Part shown: positions 25,683-34,183 of the stretch, piece after piece
Numbering within the stretch: position 1 is the stretch's first letter
How the letters are laid out: each line of letters opens with the position of its first letter
NCBI RefSeq assembly: GCF_900090265.1
Contig: NZ_LT607752.1
Location: 6,206,001-6,270,000, forward strand
DNA length: 64,000 nucleotides
Origin: Micromonospora rifamycinica
GTDB lineage: Bacteria > Actinomycetota > Actinomycetes > Mycobacteriales > Micromonosporaceae
Reading direction: 5' to 3'
Notes under the pieces: generated by a model
Database searches by the model: none
Seen by the model: the letters and a program-made list of their open reading frames with translations, nothing else
Told to the model about the DNA's origin: nothing
Made by a program: the position numbers and the translations under genes

Positions 25683-26546
25683 TCAACTTCCGCCTGGTGA
25701 GGCCGGCACGGTGAGCCCGTCGGCGCCCCGGATGGCGTCCCGGAGCCGTTCGTCCGGGCCGACCGTCGCGCCGGGCCAGACCACCACGCGTTCCACGTCG
25801 CCGCGTACCACCGCACCCGCGCCGACCACCGCGTGCCGTGCCCGGCCGGTGACGGTGGCGTCCGGGGCGATCAGCAGGCCGCCGTCCCCGGCGGCGTGCA
25901 GGTTGGCCGCCAGGTAGTCGGCGGGTGTGCCGGTGTCGAAGAACGTTCCCGGGTACGGCACCACGGTCAGCTCACCGGCCGCCTCCGCCGGCCGCCACAC
26001 CGTGCGGACCAGGTCACCGAAGCGGGCCGGCAGCTCCCGCACCCGGTGCCAGGGCAGCAGCGAGAAGCCGGTGAAGACGTGCCCGTCGAAGGTGCCGGGG
26101 GCGGTCGGGTCCGGGGCCGGGCGGCCGAGCAGCCGGACGGACCGGAAGTCCCAACCGGCGAGCAGCGCCGCGACGTCCGGGCCGGGAGCGCGGTGCGGAT
26201 CGGCCAGGTACGCGTCGGCGTTGCCGACCAGCACCCCCCGGCCGGCGATCCAGCCCCGCAGGTTGCCCAGGCCGCCGGCGGTGCCCAGCGGATCGCCCGG
26301 CTCCACCGACAGGTGTGCCCGGTCGCCGACCTGGGCCACCACCTGGTCGGCCAGGTAGCAGGCGTTCACCGCCACCCGGTCCGGCCCGGTCAGGCCCAGG
26401 CCGGTGAGCCGTGCCAGCGCCCGGTCCAGCAGCGACACGTTGCCGATCGGGCAGAGCGCCTTCGGCACCCGGGCGGTGAGTGGGCGTAACCGGGTGCCCT
26501 CACCGGCGGCGAGCACCACCGCGCACAGGCCGTCCGGTGCGCTCAC
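25683..26546 (-). CDS. Sugar-phosphate nucleotidyltransferase family protein
   Basis: This 287-residue protein carries the nucleotidyltransferase signature LAAGEGTRLRPLTARVPKAL at the N-terminus, a GNADAYL metal motif and a left-handed-helix-like tail (LIAPDATVTGRARHAVVGAG). It should activate a sugar phosphate with NTP, like mannose-1-phosphate guanylyltransferase or MurNAc-1-P uridylyltransferase types. The sugar is not determinable. The GTG start overlaps the NUDIX stop (GTGA), so the two are translationally coupled. Confidence 0.85.
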   Translation of the reverse strand: MSAPDGLCAVVLAAGEGTRLRPLTARVPKALCPIGNVSLLDRALARLTGLGLTGPDRVAVNACYLADQVVAQVGDRAHLSVEPGDPLGTAGGLGNLRGWIAGRGVLVGNADAYLADPHRAPGPDVAALLAGWDFRSVRLLGRPAPDPTAPGTFDGHVFTGFSLLPWHRVRELPARFGDLVRTVWRPAEAAGELTVVPYPGTFFDTGTPADYLAANLHAAGDGGLLIAPDATVTGRARHAVVGAGAVVRGDVERVVVWPGATVGPDERLRDAIRGADGLTVPASPGGS

Positions 26547-27064
26547 GTCGCCGGCTGGCCGGCCTGCGGCCCGATGCCGTAGTGGCCGAGCAGGTTGGCG
26601 GTGGCCCGGCTCAGCCGGGGCAGGTCGTCCAGCGGGTGCCAGGCGGCCTCCAGGACCTCCGCGCCGTCCACCTTCAGGGTCGTGGTGGAGGCGGGCACCT
26701 CGACCTCGAAGACCATGTCCACCCAGCCCCGGGTATGCACCAGGGCGTTCGGCACGGCCGGGCGGAGCCGGTCGGGGGGCAGCCGGACGCCGGACTCCTC
26801 GTGCAGCTCGCGGGCCGCGCCGACGACCGGCGCCTCGCCGCGCTGGAGCAGCCCGGCGGGGAGCGTCCAGCTGTGCCCGGGGGGCTGGCGCAGCAGCAGG
26901 AGCCGGCCGGCCCCGCCGGCCTCGCTGTCCCGGACCAGGGTCACCGCGCCGACGACGTACTTCGGCCCGGCGAGCCGGACCAGGCGACGGCGGACCGACA
27001 CCGGCAGCCGGTAGAAGACCTTGTACGCGACGGCCCGGCCGGTGGCGCGGGAGCGGAGGATCAT
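26543..27064 (-). CDS. NUDIX hydrolase
   Basis: This 173-residue NUDIX protein has a complete Nudix box (GLLQRGEAPVVGAARELHEE then SGV), so it probably hydrolyses a nucleoside diphosphate-linked compound using Mg2+. The substrate is unknown. TAGCCT lies 6 bases before ATG 27064, consistent with a leaderless start. It is coupled to the nucleotidyltransferase downstream, so both may act on nucleotide sugars. Confidence 0.88.
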   Translation of the reverse strand: MILRSRATGRAVAYKVFYRLPVSVRRRLVRLAGPKYVVGAVTLVRDSEAGGAGRLLLLRQPPGHSWTLPAGLLQRGEAPVVGAARELHEESGVRLPPDRLRPAVPNALVHTRGWVDMVFEVEVPASTTTLKVDGAEVLEAAWHPLDDLPRLSRATANLLGHYGIGPQAGQPAT

Positions 27065-27070
27065 GGCTCC

Positions 27071-27076
27071 AGGCTA
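27071..27076 (-). promoter_or_regulatory. -10 box of a probable leaderless promoter (NUDIX gene)
   Basis: TAGCCT on the reverse strand lies 6 bases before ATG 27064. Confidence 0.45.
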
Positions 27077-27143
27077 GGCCGTCGATGCGCCGCTGTGGGG
27101 CGCGGGGCGACCGGTCACCCGGGCAGGCGTCGACCCGCCCCGG

Positions 27144-28931
27144 TCACTGTCGATGGTCGACCAGGTCGATGAGCTGGCGGACCACGGTGTCCGGTTCGAC
27201 CGCCCGGTCGAAGACCGCGACCAGCAGGGTCTCCAGGTCGGGGTAGCCGAGCTCCTCCGACAGCCGCAGCAGCGGCAGGTCGCTGGCCAGCCCCCGGTCG
27301 TGCTTGCGCAGCGCCAGCCCGATGGTGGCCCGCCCCAGGCGTACCTTGTCGGCGATCGAGATGCCGGGCTCGGTGTGGTCGGTGAACCAGCGGCTGATCT
27401 GCATCTGCGCGTGCGGTGACTTGACGAAGTCGAGCCACTCGCGGCGGGGCCCCCGGGGGGCGGAGGTCGCCTCGAAGCCGCTCTCCGCGTCGCTCTCGGT
27501 GTAGATCTCCACCACGTCGCCCTCGTCCAGTTCGGACGCCAGCGGGGCGAGCCGGCCGTTGATCCGCGCGGCGAGACAGTGGTCGCCCCGCTCGGTGCCC
27601 AGCTCGTAGGCCAGGTCGACCGGGGTCGCCCCGGCCGGCAGCACCACCTGCCGGCCGTCGGCGACCACCTGGATCTGCGCCTCGGCCAGGTCGCAGCGCA
27701 GCGACTGGAGGAACTGGGCCGGGTCGGGGGCCTCCTGCTCCCAGTCGAGCACCCGGCGCAGCCAGGAGAGCTGGTCGGTGTTGCTCGCCCCGGTGGCGGC
27801 CCGGGGGAAGCGGAAGTCGGCGGCCACCCCGTACTCGGCGCAGCGGTGCATCTCCTGGGTGCGGATCAGCACCTCGACCGTGCGCTCCTGCGGGCCGCAG
27901 ACGCTGGTGTGCAGGGAGCGGTAGAGGTTGTTCTTGGGGGAGGCGATGAAGTCCTTGAACCGGCCGGGGACCGGCCGCCAGCGCCCGTGCACCGCGCCGA
28001 GGGCGGCGTAACAGTCGGTGGCCGGGCCGTCCACCACGATCACGATCCGGGGCAGGTCGTACGGGGCGGTGTGCCCGCCGGCCACGGTGTCCTTCCAGAT
28101 CGAGTAGAGGTGCCGGGGGCGGACGCTCACCTCGGCGTCCACCCGGCTGCGCCGCAGCGCCACCTTGGCCTGGGCCACCACGTCGTCGAGGTAGACGTCC
28201 CAGCCGGGCCGGTCGTGCACGTACCGGGCCAGCCGGGCGTGCTCGTCGGGCTCCAGGTGCAGCAGCACCACGTCGTCGAGGTCGCGCTTGAGGGTCTGGA
28301 TGCCGAGCCGGTCGCAGAGCGGGACCAGCACCTCCTGGGTCTTGCGGGCGATCCGTTCGCGGGAGGCGGCCGAGCGGACCCCGAGGGTACGCATGTTGTG
28401 CAGCCGGTCGGCCAGCTTGATGATCAGCACCCGGACGTCCTTGCCGGCCGCGATGATCATCTTGCGGATCGTCTCGGCCTCGGCGGCCTTGCCGTAGAAC
28501 GCCTTGTCGAACTTGGTCACCCCGTCGACCAGGTGGGCCACCTCGTGGCCGAAGTCCTCGCTGAGCGCCTGGAGGGTGTAGCGGGTATCCTCCACGGTGT
28601 CGTGCAACAGCGCCGCGACCAGGGTGGTGGTGTCCATCCCGAGGTCGGCGCAGATCTGGGCGACCGCCAGCGGGTGGGTGATGTAGGGCTCGCCGCTCTT
28701 GCGGAACTGCCCGCGGTGCATGTTCTCGGCGATCGTGTACGCCCTGCGCAGCACCGAGGCGTCCGCGCTGGAATGGATGCCGCGGTGGGTGCGGACCAAC
28801 TGGGTCACCGGATCACCGTCGCTGGCCGGCCAGCTCAACAAGGACCGGAGCCGCCGGGCCAGGGGCAACTCACCCGGCTGGGCCGGGAGCGCACCTCCCA
28901 GGGCGGCGCCGTGTCCGGCGTCGACGTCCAC
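27144..28931 (-). CDS. RelA/SpoT family protein, HD domain intact, synthetase motif altered
   Basis: This 595-residue Rel/SpoT homologue has an N-terminal HD (p)ppGpp hydrolase domain with HPLAVAQI, HDTVEDT and IKLADRLHNMRTL all intact. The synthetase-like domain keeps YSIWK, CYAALG, GRFKDFIASPK and VEVLIRT. However, the RxKD-region Lys is Arg (RPRH) and the DLVG(I/V)R loop reads DLPRIV. A TGS domain follows, and the C-terminal ACT region is missing. It may be mainly a hydrolase. I chose GTG 28931 with GAGGAG 9 bases upstream; GTG 28940 and ATG 28976 are possible. Confidence 0.85.
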   Translation of the reverse strand: MDVDAGHGAALGGALPAQPGELPLARRLRSLLSWPASDGDPVTQLVRTHRGIHSSADASVLRRAYTIAENMHRGQFRKSGEPYITHPLAVAQICADLGMDTTTLVAALLHDTVEDTRYTLQALSEDFGHEVAHLVDGVTKFDKAFYGKAAEAETIRKMIIAAGKDVRVLIIKLADRLHNMRTLGVRSAASRERIARKTQEVLVPLCDRLGIQTLKRDLDDVVLLHLEPDEHARLARYVHDRPGWDVYLDDVVAQAKVALRRSRVDAEVSVRPRHLYSIWKDTVAGGHTAPYDLPRIVIVVDGPATDCYAALGAVHGRWRPVPGRFKDFIASPKNNLYRSLHTSVCGPQERTVEVLIRTQEMHRCAEYGVAADFRFPRAATGASNTDQLSWLRRVLDWEQEAPDPAQFLQSLRCDLAEAQIQVVADGRQVVLPAGATPVDLAYELGTERGDHCLAARINGRLAPLASELDEGDVVEIYTESDAESGFEATSAPRGPRREWLDFVKSPHAQMQISRWFTDHTEPGISIADKVRLGRATIGLALRKHDRGLASDLPLLRLSEELGYPDLETLLVAVFDRAVEPDTVVRQLIDLVDHRQ

Positions 28932-29058
28932 GAGGGACACCTCCTCACCCCGACTCCCGTCCACCGTACCCGGCAACCGGAAGCAGGCCCACGAAACGGG
29001 CAGGACTGCACTCCCTTAACAGCCTAAGCGAGGCGGGGTAGTCCGATCGGTCACTTGC

Positions 29059-30846
29059 TCATGAGCGTTCGGTCGAGAGTTGGGCAGACCCACCGCCCTC
29101 GGCCTTCGCCAGCAGGTCACGGAACCGCCCCGCGCCGGCCACCGGCGACGACCATTCGGAGGTCATCTCCACCAGACGGGTCTCCGGTCGCTCCAACCAG
29201 GACAGGATCCGCTCGGTCTCCTCGGCGGTGGCCCGGGGCACCGGCCCGTGTCCGCCCGGCTCCACCGTCTCGGCGGTGGCCCGGATCGCGGTGATCGTCG
29301 GTCGCGGGTGGACGCCCAGCGGGGACACCCCGGCGCCGGCGAGCCGCCCGTGCCGCACCAGCGCCAGCTCCCAACCACCCCCGGCGGCGGGCCGGGCGGC
29401 GGCCACCTCGCCGATCCGGGTCAGCCCGGCCAGCCGCTGCATCCGGACGGCGGCCCGCAGCACCGCGGCCAGCCGGGACCGCACCACCGCCGCCTCCTCG
29501 TAGCGCCGGGACGCCGCCAGCGCCTCGATCCGGGCCAGCAGGGCGTCCACCACCACCTGCGGGTCGCTGGTGGTGGCGGTGCGGAACGGCACGACGGCGC
29601 GCTGGTCGTACTCCTCGGGGGTGATCCGGTGCTCGCAGGGTGCCGGGCAGCGGCCCAGCTCGGCCAGGGCGCAGGCCGGCGTGACCGTGCGCAGTGACAA
29701 CCGGTGGGTGCACTGGCGCAGCGGCACCGCGTCGTGGAACCCGGCGGCGGCCAGCTCGGCGGCCCGGGTGGAGCGGAACGGGCCGAGGTAGGCGGTGTCG
29801 CCGGGGGCCAGGCCGCGCACCACCGACAGCCGGGGGTACGGCCCGTCGGTCAGCTTGAGCCACACCATCCGCTCCGGATACTTCGACCGGCGGTTGTACG
29901 GCGGCGCATGCGCGGCGATCAACCGCAGCTCGCGCACCTCCGCCTCCAGCGGATGGGCGCACTCGACCGCCTCCACCCGCTCGGCGGCGGCCAGCATCTC
30001 CGACATCCGGGCCCGCTTCTCGGCGGCGGTGAAGTAGCTGCGCACCCGGGTGGCGATGTCGCCGGAGGTGCCGACGTAGAGCGGCCGGTCGTCGGCCGCC
30101 CGGAAGATGTAGACCCCGGGGGCCTTCGGCAGCCCCTCGGCCAGGTGCCGCTTGCGTCGCTGGGTGGGGGTGACCGCCCGGGTGAACTCGATCGCCTCGC
30201 CGACCGTGTCGACCCGGTGCCCACCGAGCCGGGCGATCAACCCGTGCAGCACGTCCACCGTCGCCTTGGCGTCGTCCAGCGCCCGGTGGGTGGGCTGGGT
30301 GGCGGTGCGGAAGTAGGCGGCCAGGGTGCCCAGCTTGCGGTTGGGCACCTCGTCGCGGCTGAGCACCCGGCGGGCCAGCGCCGCCGTGTCCAGCACCCGG
30401 GGCTGGGGCCAGCGGTGGCCGTGCTTCGCGCAGGCGGCCTTGAGGAACCCGACATCGTAGGGGGCGTTGTGGGCCACCAGCACGGCGTCGGCGATGAACT
30501 CCAGGAAGCTCGGCAGCACCTGCTCGATCGGCGGGGCGGGAACCAGCATGGCCTGGGTGATACCGGTCAGCACGGTGATGAACGGCGGGATCGGCACCCC
30601 CGGGTTGACCAGGGTGGCGAGCACGCCCAGCTCCTCGCCGCCGCGTACCTTGACCGCGCCGATCTCGGTGATGCCCCCGCCGTCGGGTGAGCCGCCGGTG
30701 GTCTCCAGGTCGACCACCACGAACGTCGTCGCGTAGAGCGGCAGCGCCGGATCGACGCCGCCGGCCGACCGGTCCAGCCCGGCCAGGGTCTGTTGGACGA
30801 ACTCCCCAGGTGCCACGGCCGGCAGGTTAATCGTCAGGTGCGACAC
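29059..30846 (-). CDS. DEDD exonuclease fused to GIY-YIG (UvrC-like) endonuclease
   Basis: This 595-residue DNA repair-type fusion has an N-terminal DnaQ-like 3'-5' exonuclease (FVVVDLETTGG, HNAPYDVGFL, HRALDDAKAT) at about residues 35-205 and a GIY-YIG domain (PGVYIFRAADDRPLYVGTSG) from about residue 250. The rest is a UvrC-like C-terminal region. It corresponds to M. tuberculosis Rv2191. The start is uncertain. I use GTG 30846 (SHLTINLPAVAPGEF) behind GACGGGA; an ATG at 30883 is possible. Its promoter region is shared with the divergent NYN gene. Confidence 0.88.
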   Translation of the reverse strand: MSHLTINLPAVAPGEFVQQTLAGLDRSAGGVDPALPLYATTFVVVDLETTGGSPDGGGITEIGAVKVRGGEELGVLATLVNPGVPIPPFITVLTGITQAMLVPAPPIEQVLPSFLEFIADAVLVAHNAPYDVGFLKAACAKHGHRWPQPRVLDTAALARRVLSRDEVPNRKLGTLAAYFRTATQPTHRALDDAKATVDVLHGLIARLGGHRVDTVGEAIEFTRAVTPTQRRKRHLAEGLPKAPGVYIFRAADDRPLYVGTSGDIATRVRSYFTAAEKRARMSEMLAAAERVEAVECAHPLEAEVRELRLIAAHAPPYNRRSKYPERMVWLKLTDGPYPRLSVVRGLAPGDTAYLGPFRSTRAAELAAAGFHDAVPLRQCTHRLSLRTVTPACALAELGRCPAPCEHRITPEEYDQRAVVPFRTATTSDPQVVVDALLARIEALAASRRYEEAAVVRSRLAAVLRAAVRMQRLAGLTRIGEVAAARPAAGGGWELALVRHGRLAGAGVSPLGVHPRPTITAIRATAETVEPGGHGPVPRATAEETERILSWLERPETRLVEMTSEWSSPVAGAGRFRDLLAKAEGGGSAQLSTERS

Positions 30847-30943
30847 TCCCGTCACCGCAGCCCCAGCAGCCACCCACGGCATAGGATGAGAGATCGGCTC
30901 ACTCATCCGGCGGTGGGCCCGGTCGCGGTGGGAGACTTGCCCC

Positions 30944-32428
30944 ATGCCCCTCACCGAGCCGTACGACGACCACCTCCCGGAGGAGGGGTCGTCCGCCGCC
31001 GTGCCCGGGGCCGGCGGGAACCCGGGTGCGGGGGCGCCCGAAACTGAGGCCGGACCGCCCGAGGCCGGACCCGCCGGGGGTGGAGCGTCGGAGGCGGGAT
31101 CCGCCGAGACCGGACCGCCCGAGCCGGAGCCCAGCCTGCCCGAGCCGGTCCGGCAGCGGATCGTGGCGCTCACCGCCGCGGTCCTGCCCGGCCTGCCCGG
31201 CGACGAGGTGCCGGTGCCGCTGCGCCGGGTGGCGAAGTTCGCCCCGAACCGCCGGGCGCGGCTGGGCGGCTCGGCCATCGCCGCCCAGCTCACCGCCGAT
31301 CCGCTGTTCCGGCAGCGGGTCACCGCCCGGGTCCTGGCCGACGCCGGTGACCTGGGTGCGGCAGTGGTCGACGGGACCGCGCCGGCCGCCGCCGACCCGG
31401 TCGAGGTGGCCGCCCTGGCCTACCTCGTCCGCCCCCGGGGCTGGCGGGAACTGATCGACGCCAGCGGGGCCGTGGTCCGCGCCGAGGCGGACAGCGCGGT
31501 CGTCGCCGAGCTGGTCCGGGAGGCCGAACAGCGGGCCACCCGGGCCGAGCACGACCGGGCGGTGGCCCGGGTGGAGGCGGACAAGCTCCGCGACGAGCTG
31601 GCCCGGGTCCGCGAGGAGCTGGGTCAGCTCCGGGAGGACAACCGCCAGCTCCAGCGCAGCCTGCGCGAGACCCAGGCCCGGGAACGCCGGGCCAACGACC
31701 TGCTCGCCACCGAACGCGGCCGGGCCACCCGGGCCGCCGCCGACAGCGACGCCGAGCTGCGCCGGGCGCGGGCCCGGCTGGCCGAGGCCGAGGCGGCGGC
31801 CGGGGTGGCCAAGGCCAGCGCCAAGGAGGCCCGCTCGGTCGACGACGCCCGGCTGTGGCTGCTGCTGGAGACGATCGGTCAGGCCGCCGTCGGGCTGCGC
31901 CGCGAACTGGCTCTGGACCCGGTGGACAAGCTCCCCGCCGACTTCGTGGCCGACGCCTTCACCGACGCCCCGGTGACCGCCCAGGCCGGACCGGCCGCCC
32001 GCGCCCGGGACACCGACGACCCGGCCCGACTCGATCAACTGCTCGCCCTGCCCCGGGCGCACCTGGTCGTCGACGGCTACAACGTCACCAAGCGCGGGTT
32101 CGGCGAGATGTCCCTGGAGCAGCAGCGCAAGCGGTTGATCACCGGGCTGGGGGGGATCGCCGCGCAGACCGGCGACGAGGTGACAGTGGTCTTCGACGGG
32201 GCGGAGCGGATGCACGGCCTGCCCCCCACCCCGCGCGGGGTGCGGGTGCTCTTCTCCCGCAAGGGGGAGACCGCCGACGAGCTGATCCGCCGACTGGTCC
32301 GGGCCGAGCCGCCCGGCCGCCCGGTGGTGGTGATCTCCTCCGACCGCGAGGTCGCCGACGGGGTACGCCGGCACGGGGCGTACCCGCTGGGCGCGGATTC
32401 GCTGCTGCGCCGGCTGTCCCGCTCCTGA
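30944..32428 (+). CDS. NYN domain protein with long coiled coil (YacP-like RNase)
   Basis: This 494-residue protein has an acidic, Pro/Gly-rich N-terminus (1-65), a globular segment (70-165), a long Arg/Glu/Ala coiled coil (about 170-290) and a C-terminal NYN/PIN-like domain (about 345-490). That domain carries the acidic motifs VVDGYNVTK, VVFDGAE and VVISSDREVADGV. NYN proteins are single-strand RNA nucleases. The ATG at 30944 follows GGGAGAC. It is divergent from the exonuclease/GIY-YIG gene. Confidence 0.85.
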   Translation: MPLTEPYDDHLPEEGSSAAVPGAGGNPGAGAPETEAGPPEAGPAGGGASEAGSAETGPPEPEPSLPEPVRQRIVALTAAVLPGLPGDEVPVPLRRVAKFAPNRRARLGGSAIAAQLTADPLFRQRVTARVLADAGDLGAAVVDGTAPAAADPVEVAALAYLVRPRGWRELIDASGAVVRAEADSAVVAELVREAEQRATRAEHDRAVARVEADKLRDELARVREELGQLREDNRQLQRSLRETQARERRANDLLATERGRATRAAADSDAELRRARARLAEAEAAAGVAKASAKEARSVDDARLWLLLETIGQAAVGLRRELALDPVDKLPADFVADAFTDAPVTAQAGPAARARDTDDPARLDQLLALPRAHLVVDGYNVTKRGFGEMSLEQQRKRLITGLGGIAAQTGDEVTVVFDGAERMHGLPPTPRGVRVLFSRKGETADELIRRLVRAEPPGRPVVVISSDREVADGVRRHGAYPLGADSLLRRLSRS

Positions 32429-32496
32429 CCAGTTGATCGCGGCGTTCTCGTCAGGGCGAGCGGGCCGGCAGGGTGTGCGGCTGCGGTGGACACCCG

Positions 32497-33304
32497 TCAG
32501 CGCGCGACCCTTACCAGCGCTGCGCCCTCGCCTGGTGTGTCGGGCAGGTGGAGGCGGTGGACGGGTATCCCGGCCTGGGGGAGCCGGCGACGGGACGTCG
32601 TCGAGCATGGCGGGTGGGCCGCAGACGTACACCTGATGGTGCGGTCGGTGGTGGCGCAGGGCGAGGGTGAGCGCGTCGCCCCGCTCGGCCGGCGCGGCCT
32701 GCGGGTCGTCGGAGAACGCGGGCACGATGGTGAGCCAGTCGTGGGCCTGCTGGAGCTTGTCGAGGGCGATGGCGTCGTACAGCTCGGTGAAGGTGCGGGT
32801 GGCGGCGATCAGGGTGACCCGGCGGCCGTCGAGGGCGGCGGCGACCTGTTCGACCAGGGCGCGCAGCGGGGCCAGCCCGGTGCCGCCGGCCACCAGCAAC
32901 AGGTCGCCGTCGCGCAGGTGCAGGCCGGTGTCGTGGGGCGGGCCGAGGTGCAGCAGCTCGCCGGGGCGTACCTCATGCACGAGGCTGGTCGAGACGGTGC
33001 CGGCGGCCACGGCACGGACGTGCAGCTCCACGGTGCCGTCGGGGCGTGGCGCGTTCGCGGGGGAGTACCAGCGCCATTGGTCGGGGTGGCGCGGCGTGTG
33101 GACGGGGATGACCTGGCCGGGGCGGTAGGCCAACCGTGACCAGGGGCGGACGGTCAGGATAGCGGTGCCGGGGCACGGGCGGTCGTGATCGATCACCCTG
33201 GCCGGCACGCTGCCCCCGGCCACCCCCGCCGTCATGGCGGGATCGTCGGGTGTCGCCTCCAGCGGTGCGACGGACCACGCCGGTGGGCGGTGCACGGCGC
33301 TCAT
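32497..33304 (-). pseudogene. FAD/NAD(P)H oxidoreductase (FNR type) with +1 frameshift
   Basis: The frame from ATG 33304 encodes an FNR-like reductase: the FAD motif RWYSPANAP, the NAD(P) loop VAGGTGLAPL and VYVCGPPAMLDDV. After GAC GAC GTC the frame turns into Pro/Arg-rich nonsense. Removing one C (the GGG at 32592-32594 on the forward strand) restores RRLPQAGIPVHRLHL, ending at TGA 32497, a normal 268-residue end. The start overlaps the globin-like gene stop (ATGA). Electrons from NAD(P)H would pass through FAD to the globin partner. The lesion is either real or a sequence error. Confidence 0.8.
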
Positions 33305-33654
33305 CGGGCCACCGCCCGACGTACCTCGGCGATCAGCCCGTCGGGCAGGTCCGCCGCCCAGCACACCCCGACCAGGTAGTCACCGATGCGCCGATGCTGC
33401 TCCTTGGACAGGCCGAGCCCACCCCAGGGGTCGGTCGCCTCCCCGGCGAGCGCGGCGGTCACGCTCGCCGTCAGGTGCGCGGCCAGCCGGCCGAGATCCA
33501 CCCCGACGAGGTACGGCGACAGCTCCGCGTCCGCTGTCACCAGCCGCAACCAGCGGCGGACGATCTCGGCCGGGGTCATGCCGCAGGTCTCCTGCCCCGG
33601 CTGGCTGTCGCGGGGTGGCCGGTCCCCGTCGGGGATGTCTGCTGCGGTGGTCAT
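33301..33654 (-). CDS. Globin-like protein coupled to the reductase
   Basis: This 117-residue protein resembles truncated haemoglobins in ADAELSPYLVGVDLGRLAAH and in the last helices (GLGLSKEQHRRIGDYLVGVC). The E-F segment is short. The position of the proximal heme His in truncated globins (the His of the HxGxGI pattern) reads PWGGLGL, with no His. Heme binding is therefore doubtful. The ATG at 33654 has only a weak AGGGG site. With the reductase it resembles a split flavohaemoglobin. The assignment rests on pattern similarity. Confidence 0.6.
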   Translation of the reverse strand: MTTAADIPDGDRPPRDSQPGQETCGMTPAEIVRRWLRLVTADAELSPYLVGVDLGRLAAHLTASVTAALAGEATDPWGGLGLSKEQHRRIGDYLVGVCWAADLPDGLIAEVRRAVAR

Positions 33655-33891
33655 CGTGTCTGCGCCCCTGTGCGTCGCGGAGGGTGGACCGGCACCGGGG
33701 CGGGCGGGGTCGAGGTCGCGTCGTGCGAGTCGACACCACCCCGGAGCCCGGCACCCGCCCCGGGCCATGCCGTCGACCATCGCCGCTGACCAGGGGCTCC
33801 GTTATGTGGTGATGATCGTGGGCGGCATGCGCGCACCGTATTCGACCGACTACGCGGATGGACCCGCCCGCCTGTGGGTGGCACTGCTGGC

Positions 33892-34092
33892 ATGGGTGAT
33901 CGAGGAGTGCTGCATCTCGTGGTCTGCGCGGCCCCGCCAGTGGACCGCATCGGCGAACTCGTCGGGCTGCTGATGGCGGACGGGTGGTCGGTGTGCCTCA
34001 TCGCCACCCCGGTCGCGGCGTCCTGGCTCGACCGGGCGGCGTGGCAGAACAGTCCGTCCGACCGGTACGACATGAGCGTGGGCGTCTTCGAT
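33892..34092 (+). pseudogene. Truncated flavoprotein (Dfp/LanD-like) N-terminus
   Basis: From ATG 33892 the protein MGDRGVLHLVVCAAPPVDRI and then GELVGLLMADGWSVCLIATP follows the FMN-binding first beta-alpha-beta unit of actinobacterial flavoproteins. After SWLDRAAWQ similarity stops, and the frame runs into sequence unlike the family until a TGA at 34230. About two thirds of the usual 170-180 residues is missing, including the FMN-binding middle and end. The fragment abuts the promoter region of the HTH regulator, as after a deletion. The 33655-33891 stretch before it holds nothing recognisable. Confidence 0.65.
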
Positions 34093-34183
34093 ATGCGCGC
34101 TGCGTATACCACTCGTGCACGGAGCGGGTTGAATGATTACGCTCGACGTCGGACTCGACCGCCCGCGATTGGCGAGGTTGCCG

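Noticed and set aside
25659..25686. TTG start at 25686 for the PH-like membrane protein
   Set aside because: It would overlap the upstream stop, but TTG is rare here and ATG 25659 has a -10-like box at the leaderless spacing. It remains a minor alternative.
30899..32496. Continuation of the reductase frame for about 530 codons past the family end
   Set aside because: It runs antisense to the NYN gene and is low complexity. The family C-terminus is in a neighbouring frame one base away.
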